Positions 1 to 6,710 of a stretch of DNA of 33,058 nt are shown here, piece after piece. The stretch covers positions 1 to 33,058 of the forward strand of contig DALYLJ010000013.1 of NCBI GenBank assembly GCA_031976395.1, in the 5' to 3' direction. Below the pieces are notes generated by a model. The model was not told the DNA's origin and ran no database searches. It worked only from the letters and a program-made list of their open reading frames with translations. A program made the translations under genes and the position numbers. Origin of the DNA: UBA11164 sp002420085 (lineage in GTDB: Bacteria; Pseudomonadota; Gammaproteobacteria; Xanthomonadales; Xanthomonadaceae). Position 1 is the first letter of the stretch. Each line of letters starts with the position of its first letter.

Positions 1-121
1 CGCCGGCTTCGGGGTGTGTCGCGATCCAGCCGATGAACTCGAACCGCTCGTCATCAGACCAGAGCTTCTCCGGCTGTCGTTGGAACGTCGGAGTTTCGAT
101 CACGGTGCGCACGTCTGTCAT
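1..121 (-). CDS. RelE/HigB-like type II toxin, N-terminal part (cut by window edge)
   Basis: Reading the minus strand from the ATG at 121 gives 40 codons that run off the left edge. The product begins MTDVRTVIETPTFQRQ and continues through EKLWSDDERFEFIGWIA. This N-terminal pattern (VIETPxFxRQxEKLWSxDER) is, from memory of the family, that of small RelE/ParE-superfamily toxins of the HigB-2 type, which act as ribosome-dependent mRNA interferases. The family is usually about 105-120 residues, so roughly a third is visible, and the catalytic C-terminal part lies outside the window. In this family the antitoxin gene normally follows the toxin, so it should be just left of the window. A palindromic operator and a TATACG hexamer lie directly upstream. 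The gene sits beside a tRNA fragment that looks like an element boundary, which suits mobile cargo. The ORF is short and incomplete, so the call rests on N-terminal resemblance only. Confidence 0.68.
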   Translation of the reverse strand, partial: MTDVRTVIETPTFQRQPEKLWSDDERFEFIGWIATHPEAG

Positions 122-134
122 GGTGCGGGCTTCC

Positions 135-160
135 CGTATAGTGTCAAGGAGCGATGACAC
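135..160 (-). promoter_or_regulatory. Toxin-antitoxin promoter with palindromic operator
   Basis: A perfect inverted repeat GTGTCA-N8-TGACAC occupies 141-160. It abuts a -10-like TATACG read on the minus strand (140 to 135), 14 bases before the toxin ATG. No good -35 hexamer sits at the right spacing; TTGACA at 147-142 is too close to the -10 to serve. Palindromes overlapping the promoter are typical operators for HTH antitoxins that repress their own operon. The repeat is seen directly; its binding by the antitoxin is inference. Confidence 0.5.
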
Positions 161-193
161 GCCCTGCCGAACGAGAGGCGTGTCAGCCGCCGC

Positions 194-223
194 CGGTTTC
201 GCCGGCTTTGGTTTCGCCGGCTT
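194..223. repeat. Short tandem direct repeat in the toxin upstream region
   Basis: The 14-mer GGTTTCGCCGGCTT occurs at 194-207 and again at 210-223 (period 16). Part of it, CGCCGGCTTCGG, also matches 1-12 inside the toxin gene. No function is evident. It may be a relic of duplication near the element end. Confidence 0.6.
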
Positions 224-348
224 CGGCTGCATGCATGCCGTCCACCGCGCCGGAAAAATCAGGTACGAACCAGCTTCGTGGCGGCATCACGGTCCGACCT
301 GTCCTGAAAATGGGTGTATCCACAGTTCTGATTCACCCGGATGAATCG

Positions 349-397
349 GTGGCTTTAAACCGATGGGTCGAAGGTTCGAATCCTTCACGGCCCACCA
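349..397 (+). other. 3' tRNA fragment (Lys-like), probable attachment-site remnant
   Basis: Bases 371-397 form a complete tRNA T-arm (GAAGG, TTCGAAT, CCTTC), then ACGGCCC and CCA at 395-397. Upstream, 349-370 resembles an anticodon arm ending in CTTTAAA and the variable segment. The loop is one base too long for a 7-nt anticodon loop with the TCGGT/ACCGA stem. No matching 5' acceptor strand (GGGCCGT) or D-arm lies upstream at the right distance, so this is not a whole tRNA gene. From memory of gammaproteobacterial tRNAs, the 3' half is most like tRNA-Lys. Tyrosine integrases commonly recombine in the 3' half of tRNA genes. They leave an intact tRNA at one end of the element and a 3' fragment at the other. 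With the toxin gene on its left, this is best read as the distal att site of an element extending left. Confidence 0.6.
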
Positions 398-707
398 CCG
401 TAGCCGCAGCCGCAGTCGATCCGGTCATGGGTCACAGCGCCGGGCGCGATCACGGTGACGATGCGGTGTCCGCCCCGGTCGCGCGGCGATGCTGTGATCG
501 CCGGTTCGAGCCCCGGTCACCCCGCTGACCACTTCGCTGACTACGCCCCGGGTCGTGGTGCTGAAATCCACCGGTGCGGCCTGTCGCTGGGCATGGCCAC
601 CCGTCCCGGCCTGCCGCCATCCGGCGCGCTCACGCCCGTCGAGTGGCGGCCGGCCGACTGTGCTTAAATCCGGTTGTGCGGTGATTGGGCCGTTGGATCG
701 ACAACCG
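398..707. other. Gene-free stretch between the tRNA fragment and the A2M gene
   Basis: I see no supportable gene here. Open frames run through it on both strands, as expected at this GC content, but none has a start with a ribosome site or a recognisable product. TTCGAGC at about 505-511 resembles a T-loop but has no tRNA around it. No convincing sigma70 promoter for the downstream gene could be picked out. Confidence 0.5.
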
Positions 708-720
708 AAGGAGTCGCGGC

Positions 721-3700
721 ATGGCGCGGTGGTGGCGGCGAGGTGCAGACCTGGTGGCGCTGGCGTTCGGGCGTTGGCAATGGCAACCGCCGCCCTGGGC
801 GCAGGCTGTGGCACGGCGGATGGCAGCGTTTTGGCGAACGGCGCGTGCGCAACCGCGCCGGACGCTGTCGGCTGGACTGGCCGTGCTGGCGTTCGTTCTG
901 CTGGTCGGCCTCGGTTGGCAGTGGTGGGCGAGCCGACCGCGACCGCCGGAACCGCCGATCGCCGGTTTCGAGTTCCAGTCGCCGCCGCTCACCGATTACG
1001 CAAGCGATCCGGTCGTGGTCCATCCACTTCGGGTGGCATTCGATCGATCGGTGGCGCCGTTGGCCGAGGCCGGTCAGAGCGGTGTCGAGGGGTTTCGTCT
1101 ACGTCCCGAGATCGCCGGCAACTGGACCTGGGAAAGCGATCGGCTGCTGGTGTTCCAGCCGACCGGTGACTGGCCGATCGGCGAACGCTACCGGGTCGAT
1201 TTCGATCACGCGCGCGCGTTCGCACCGTCGGTGCGGGTGCTGGAGCCCGGTTTCGAGTTCACCAGTGCGCCCTTGACGGCGAGTCTCGGGTCGGCCGAGT
1301 TCCATCAGGATCCGCTGGATCCGGACCTCAAGAAGGCGATCGTGCGGATCGATTTCAGTCATGCCGTCGATCCGGTCTCGTTGCAATCGAGCGTCCGGCT
1401 CGATCATCGGGTTCTGGTCGCTGACGGCAAGCCGGTGGCACGTGATTTTTCGATCAGCTATGACCGCGATCGGCGCTCGGCCTTCGTGCATTCCGAGCGG
1501 CTCGATCTGTCCGACGATGCTGCCCTGATCCGCGTTCGGTTGGCGGCCGGGGTGCGGGCGGCTGCCGGTGGCCGCCCGACCGCGACCAGTCTGGAGGCCC
1601 AGGTCGAGATTCCGGGTCGATTCGGCCTGCAGGTTGCCGCGATCGAGCCGGTGCTGGTCGACAACGACCGTTTCGAGACCGAGCAGGTGCTGCGGGTCGG
1701 GTTGTCGCTGTCGGTCGGCGAGGCCGAGATGGTTTCTGCGGTGCGGGCCTGGCTGCTGCCGATCCACGACCCGGAACTGGCGGAGCACCAGCGGCGGAGC
1801 GCGACTCGCTGGAGCGTCGGGCAGGTGACCGATAGGGCGATTGCGGCGGGTCAGCCGCTCGATCTCGAATTGCTGGCCGGCGAGCAGGTACACGCCAGCG
1901 AGCATGCCTTCCGTTTCCGTGCAGATCCGGGTCGCTACCTGCTGATACGGGTCGAGCGTGGATTGACCTCGTTCGGCGGTTATGTGCTGGGCAAGACCGA
2001 TCTGCGGGTGCTGCGGGTGCCGAATTTCCCATCGGTATTGCGCTTCATGGCCGATGGCGCGTTGCTCAGCCTGAGTGGCGATCGCCGGATCGGGATCGTC
2101 GCCCGCGATGTGCCCGGTGCCCGTCTGGAGGTGGCGCGGGTGTTGCCCGATCAGCTTCACCATCTGGTAGCGTCCAACTACGGCAGTTTCGAGCGGCCCA
2201 GTCTGTACGGCTCGTCGTCTGATCAGAGCAGCGAGCGTTTCGAGCGGATCATCGATCTGGCCGGCATGGCGGCCGGCGAGGTGCGCGAGCAGGGCGTCGA
2301 TCTGTCCGACTATCTCGGGCCGGGCGGGCGGCGCGGGGTATTTCTGCTCAATCTGCACCCGCACGATCCGGCCCAGGCCGCGCAGCAGGCGAGCGAGGCG
2401 GCCAGACGGGCCGTGCATGCCCAGGGTCTGGTCGCGCCGGACGAGGTCGCCGGTCTGGGCGAGGGGTGGCACGATGGCTACATCCCGGCCGGCAGCGATT
2501 CCCGGCTGGTGGTGGTGACCGATCTCGGGGTCGCGCTCAAACGGGCGTTCGATGGCAGCCTGGATGTCTTCGTGCAGTCGATCGCCAGCGGCCAGCCGGT
2601 CGCCGGTGCGACCGTCGAGGTGATCGGTCGCAACGGTCAGCGCCTGGTCAGTGCCGGCAGTGATTCGGACGGGCGGGCGCGGTTCGCGTCCTTGCAGGGC
2701 TTCACCCGTGAGAAGCGACCGCTGCTGCTCCAGGTCCGGCGTGGCGAGGATCTGTCGTTTCTGCCGCTCGACGGCGACGACCGGCAACTCGACTATTCGC
2801 GCTTCGACATCGGCGGCATTCGCAATGCCCGGGTTGCCGGGCAGTTGAGCGCGCATCTGTTCTCCGATCGTGGCATCTATCGGCCGGGCGAACGTTTCAA
2901 CATCGGCATCCTGGTCCGGGCCGACGACTGGGGCCGTTCCCTGGCGGGTCTGCCGTTGCAGGTCGATATCGTCGATGCCCGCGGCATGCGGGTGCAGCGC
3001 ACACCGATCCGGTTGCCTGAGAGCGGCTTCGAGGAAGTCGCTTTCCAGACCCTGGAGACCTCGCCGACCGGCGAGTGGACGGTGAATCTGGTGCTGGTGC
3101 GCGATGACAACCGGCAGTTCCAACTCGGATCGACCACGGTCCGGGTGCGTGAATTTCTGCCCGATCGAATGAAGGCGAGTGTGCGGTTCTCGCGCCCGGC
3201 CAGCGAGGGCTGGCTGCATCCGGACGGACTTGCGGCGACGGTCAGCCTGCGCAATCTGTTCGGGACGCCGGCCCAGGATCGTCGGGTCGAGGCGACCCTG
3301 ACCCTGACGCCGACCCTGCCGGCCTTCCCGAGCCATCCGGGCTATCGGTTCCACGTCCCCGGCAAACTCGACGAGGAGGGCTACAGCGAACCGTTCGGGG
3401 ACTTGCGCACCAATGCCGACGGCGAGGTCGAGTTTCCGCTTGGCCTGGAGAAGTTCGCCGGGGCCAGTTACCGGGTCCACCTGTTCGCGCGCGGTTTCGA
3501 GGCGGCCGGTGGACGCGGGGTGGCTGCCGAAGCGGCCACCCTGGTCTCGACCGCCGATTATCTGGTCGGGATCAAGGCCGATGGTGGGCTCGACCATATT
3601 CCGGGTGCCGCCAAGCGAAGCGTGCGCCTGCTGGCGATCGATCCGCAGGCGCGTCCGCGCGCGGTCGAGAATCTACGTGCGGTACGGGTCGAGCGGCGCT

Positions 3701-6687
3701 ATGTCTCGGTGCTGACCCGGCAGGATTCCGGGGCGTTCAAGTACGAGTCCCGACTGCGGGAGTCGGTGCTCGACGAGGCACCGCTCAGCCTGCCGAGCGA
3801 GGGTCTGGACTGGCCGCTGGCTACCGCTCGGCCGGGCCGCTTCGCCCTGCTGGTGCGTGATGCCCGTGGCCGCGAGTTGAACCGGGTCGAATACGATGTG
3901 GCCGGCGATGCCAACCTGAGTCGCTCGTTGGAACGCAATGCCGAGTTGCAACTGAGCCTGTCCAAGTCCGACTATGCTGCCGGTGAGGAGATCGAGATCG
4001 CCATCCGGGCGCCCTATGCCGGCACCGGTCTGATCACGATCGAACGGGAGCGGGTCTACGCCCATGCCTGGTTCAAAGCCGAGACCACCGCCTCGGTGCA
4101 GCGCATACGGGTGCCCAGCGACCTCGAAGGCAATGGCTATGTGAACGTCCAGTTCCTGCGCGATCCCGCTTCGGACGAAATCTTCATGAGTCCGTTGAGT
4201 CACGGCATCGTCCCGTTCACGGTCGATCGCGGTGCGCGTCGGACGGCGCTGCGGATCGATGCGCCCGATCGGGTTCGTCCGGGCGAAGCGTTGGCGGTCA
4301 CGGTGCAGACCGAGCGCCCGACCCGGCTGGTGCTGTTCGCGGTCGATGAGGGCATTCTCCAGGTCGCCCGTTATCGCTTGACCGACCCGCTCGACCGCTT
4401 CTTCGCCAAGCGGATGCTGGAAGTCCGGACCCGGCAGATCCTCGATCTGATGTTGCCGGAGTTCGCACGCCTGAACATGCGTTCGGCGCCCGGTGGCGAT
4501 GCCGAGGGTTTGCTCGGTCGTCACCTGAACCCGTTTCGCGGCAAGCGGGTGCCGCCGGTGGCCTACTGGTCCGGGTTGATCGAGGTCGATGGTCAGCGCA
4601 CCCTGAGCTACACCGTGCCGGATCATTTCAGCGGTCGGCTGCGGGTGATGGCGGTAGCGGCTACGCCGGATTCGGTCGGCATCGCCGAAACCGCGACCAC
4701 GGTGCGCGGTGATTTCGTGCTGTCACCGAATGTTCCGACCATGGTCGCACCGGGCGATGAGTTCGATATCAGCGTCGGCGTTGCCAACACCGTCGATGGG
4801 CTGGGCGAGCGGGTTCTGCCGATCGCATTGAGTCTCGATCTGCCCGAGGGCCTGAGTGCCGTCGAAGCCAGTCAGGGTGAATTGAGTCTGGCGGCGGAGC
4901 AGGAAGGGGTGCTGCGCTTCCGACTGCGTGCCGGCAGTGAGCCGGGACCGGCCCGCCTGCGCTTCCGGGCGACGGCCGAGAACTACACGGCTGCGATCGA
5001 GGCCGAACTCTCGGTGCGGCCGGCGACCGCCTATCACACCGAGACCACGTTCGGCCGGCTCGACCGCGAGCAACGCGAGATCACCCCGCTGCGCACCCTG
5101 TTCGCCCCGTTTGCCCAGCACTCGGCGGCGATCTCCCATTCGCCCCTGGTGGTTGCCGATGGCCTCGGTCGCTATCTCTCCAGCTTCGAGCATCAATGCA
5201 CCGAGCAGGTGCTCAGTCGGGCGGTGCCGGCCCTGGTGTTCGAGCGCCGGCCCGAATACGCGGCCATCGCGGCTGGCCCAGGTCGTCCCGGCGCACCGGC
5301 CAAGAGCCATGCCGATGCCTTCGCCGATCTGCTCGGCCTGCTCGCCGCCCGGCAGAACGGCGAGGGGGCGATCGGCTACTGGCGGGCCACCGTGGAGTCC
5401 GAGCCCTGGGTTACCGCCTACGCCATGCTGTACCTGATCGAGGCACGCGAACGTGGCCTGACGGTTCCGGACGACCTGCTCCGGCGCGCGACCGGCTACC
5501 TGCAACGGATGGCGGCCGACGAGGGCGACGCCAGCCTTGCCGGGTTGCGCGAGCGGGCCTTTGCCATCTATCTGCTGACGCGACAGCGGCAGGTGACCGG
5601 AAATCTGGTCGCCGCCCTGCGCGAGCGCTTGCAGCAGGTGCATGGTGATGCCTGGCAGTCGGACCTCGCGGCCGCCTATCTCGCCGCCAGCTTGGCCCTG
5701 ATGAAGGAGGATCGCGAGGCCGACCGATTGATGGCCGGCCCCAAGCGGCACCTGAGCCGCCGCAGCCGGACCGGCGACTGGACCTATGCCCGCTTCCACG
5801 ACCCGCTGATCGCCGATGCCGGTGTGCTGTACCTGTTGGCCCGACACTTTCCGGAGCAGGCCGCTGCATTGCCGGCGCAGGCATTGGACAGCCTGATCGA
5901 GCCGATCCGCGATCGACGCTACAACACGGTGTCCTCGGCGTTGACCGTGCTGGCCCTGGATGCCTACAGCGAGGCGCTGGGCAGCAGCGATGGCCGTGGC
6001 CTGAGCCTGGCCTGGCGCGCCGAGGCGGGGCCGGCGGTTCCGTTCGGCACGATTCAGGGCGCGGTACTGGCGGGCGCGTTCGACCCGGTAGCCAGCGCGG
6101 TTCGGGTCGGCAACGAACTTGACCGACCGGCCTGGTACGGTGTCAGCCAGACCGGTTTCGACCGCGAGCCGGTACAGACTGCGCTCGCCGAAGGAATCGA
6201 GGTCGTGCGCGAATGGCTCGATGCCGATGGCAGACCGGTGCAGACGGTTGCGCTGGGCGATGAGATCCAGGTTCGCATCAAGGTCCGCTCGACCCGACCC
6301 GGCGGGGTCGGCGATGTTGCCATCGTCGATCCGCTGCCGGGTGGCTTCGAACCGGTGCTGGAGGCGCCGCCCGAGCCAGCCGAGTCGAACCCGGACGACG
6401 GCGAGTTCGGTTCCGATGGCGACGGCGACGGCGACGCGGCGATCGATGCCGCCTGGTCGCGATTGGCCAGCCCAGGCTGGACCTGGCAGGCCCAGCACGT
6501 CGATATCCGCGACGATCGGGTGGTGCTGTACGGCTGGGTCGACGAAGACATGGGCGAGTTCGTCTACCGCATCCGGGCAACCAATTCCGGGCGGTTCGTG
6601 GTGCCCGCGCTGTATGCCGAATCGATGTACGAACGCACGGTCCGGGCGCGTTCGGCAGCCGGCACGATCGTGGTGGAGGCACGCTGA
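721..6687 (+). CDS. yfhM: Bacterial alpha-2-macroglobulin, membrane-anchored (YfhM-like)
   Basis: The protein is about 1988 residues. It is a periplasmic protease trap: a target protease cleaves a bait region, and the internal thioester then links the protease to the trap. The thioester motif is intact as CTEQ at residues 1493-1496 (FEHQCTEQVLSRAVP). Repeated MG-type beta domains precede it, with LFSDRGIYRPGERF and AVDEGILQ as recognisable segments. An alpha-helical thioester domain follows, then a C-terminal domain ending about 1988. ATG 721 is chosen because AAGGAG lies at 708-713; an upstream TTG at 685 is in frame but has no such site. The N terminus is basic with one membrane helix at about 50-69 and no lipobox cysteine, so the protein is probably anchored by a helix. 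E. coli YfhM, in contrast, is a lipoprotein of about 1650 residues. A DGDGDGD tract lies near residue 1900. pbpC follows 23 bases after the stop, the conserved partnership for this family. Confidence 0.95.
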   Translation: MARWWRRGADLVALAFGRWQWQPPPWAQAVARRMAAFWRTARAQPRRTLSAGLAVLAFVLLVGLGWQWWASRPRPPEPPIAGFEFQSPPLTDYASDPVVVHPLRVAFDRSVAPLAEAGQSGVEGFRLRPEIAGNWTWESDRLLVFQPTGDWPIGERYRVDFDHARAFAPSVRVLEPGFEFTSAPLTASLGSAEFHQDPLDPDLKKAIVRIDFSHAVDPVSLQSSVRLDHRVLVADGKPVARDFSISYDRDRRSAFVHSERLDLSDDAALIRVRLAAGVRAAAGGRPTATSLEAQVEIPGRFGLQVAAIEPVLVDNDRFETEQVLRVGLSLSVGEAEMVSAVRAWLLPIHDPELAEHQRRSATRWSVGQVTDRAIAAGQPLDLELLAGEQVHASEHAFRFRADPGRYLLIRVERGLTSFGGYVLGKTDLRVLRVPNFPSVLRFMADGALLSLSGDRRIGIVARDVPGARLEVARVLPDQLHHLVASNYGSFERPSLYGSSSDQSSERFERIIDLAGMAAGEVREQGVDLSDYLGPGGRRGVFLLNLHPHDPAQAAQQASEAARRAVHAQGLVAPDEVAGLGEGWHDGYIPAGSDSRLVVVTDLGVALKRAFDGSLDVFVQSIASGQPVAGATVEVIGRNGQRLVSAGSDSDGRARFASLQGFTREKRPLLLQVRRGEDLSFLPLDGDDRQLDYSRFDIGGIRNARVAGQLSAHLFSDRGIYRPGERFNIGILVRADDWGRSLAGLPLQVDIVDARGMRVQRTPIRLPESGFEEVAFQTLETSPTGEWTVNLVLVRDDNRQFQLGSTTVRVREFLPDRMKASVRFSRPASEGWLHPDGLAATVSLRNLFGTPAQDRRVEATLTLTPTLPAFPSHPGYRFHVPGKLDEEGYSEPFGDLRTNADGEVEFPLGLEKFAGASYRVHLFARGFEAAGGRGVAAEAATLVSTADYLVGIKADGGLDHIPGAAKRSVRLLAIDPQARPRAVENLRAVRVERRYVSVLTRQDSGAFKYESRLRESVLDEAPLSLPSEGLDWPLATARPGRFALLVRDARGRELNRVEYDVAGDANLSRSLERNAELQLSLSKSDYAAGEEIEIAIRAPYAGTGLITIERERVYAHAWFKAETTASVQRIRVPSDLEGNGYVNVQFLRDPASDEIFMSPLSHGIVPFTVDRGARRTALRIDAPDRVRPGEALAVTVQTERPTRLVLFAVDEGILQVARYRLTDPLDRFFAKRMLEVRTRQILDLMLPEFARLNMRSAPGGDAEGLLGRHLNPFRGKRVPPVAYWSGLIEVDGQRTLSYTVPDHFSGRLRVMAVAATPDSVGIAETATTVRGDFVLSPNVPTMVAPGDEFDISVGVANTVDGLGERVLPIALSLDLPEGLSAVEASQGELSLAAEQEGVLRFRLRAGSEPGPARLRFRATAENYTAAIEAELSVRPATAYHTETTFGRLDREQREITPLRTLFAPFAQHSAAISHSPLVVADGLGRYLSSFEHQCTEQVLSRAVPALVFERRPEYAAIAAGPGRPGAPAKSHADAFADLLGLLAARQNGEGAIGYWRATVESEPWVTAYAMLYLIEARERGLTVPDDLLRRATGYLQRMAADEGDASLAGLRERAFAIYLLTRQRQVTGNLVAALRERLQQVHGDAWQSDLAAAYLAASLALMKEDREADRLMAGPKRHLSRRSRTGDWTYARFHDPLIADAGVLYLLARHFPEQAAALPAQALDSLIEPIRDRRYNTVSSALTVLALDAYSEALGSSDGRGLSLAWRAEAGPAVPFGTIQGAVLAGAFDPVASAVRVGNELDRPAWYGVSQTGFDREPVQTALAEGIEVVREWLDADGRPVQTVALGDEIQVRIKVRSTRPGGVGDVAIVDPLPGGFEPVLEAPPEPAESNPDDGEFGSDGDGDGDAAIDAAWSRLASPGWTWQAQHVDIRDDRVVLYGWVDEDMGEFVYRIRATNSGRFVVPALYAESMYERTVRARSAAGTIVVEAR
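6418..6435 (+). repeat. Hexanucleotide tandem repeat (GGCGAC)x3 inside the A2M gene
   Basis: Three perfect GGCGAC units follow GAT and encode a DGDGDGD tract in a Gly/Asp/Glu-rich insert of the C-terminal domain. The unit length keeps the frame, so copy-number change would alter only the loop length. Confidence 0.8.
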
Positions 6688-6691
6688 TCCG

Positions 6692-6709
6692 GCCGCAGGC
6701 TCCTGCGGC
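6692..6709 (+). other. Perfect hairpin between A2M stop and pbpC start
   Basis: GCCGCAGG (6692-6699), CT, CCTGCGGC (6702-6709) form an 8-bp perfect inverted repeat directly before GTG 6711. No T-run follows, so it is not an ordinary terminator. It could modulate translation of pbpC or mark a REP-type sequence. Confidence 0.55.
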
Positions 6710-6710
6710 A

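Noticed and set aside
154..528. Open frame on the plus strand through the tRNA fragment
   Set aside because: It reads straight through the tRNA-like bases, giving GSNPSRPTT, the usual artefact of translating a tRNA 3' end. It has no ribosome site.
470..535. TTCGAGC flanked by CCGG on each side, resembling a tRNA T-arm
   Set aside because: No acceptor, D or anticodon arms at the right distances; the CCGG pairing is common at this GC content.
1099..3597. Long minus-strand open frame (over 800 codons) antisense to the A2M gene
   Set aside because: It is a mirror of a GC-rich gene. The product is rich in Arg/Gly/His/Gln without domains, while the plus strand has a full A2M.
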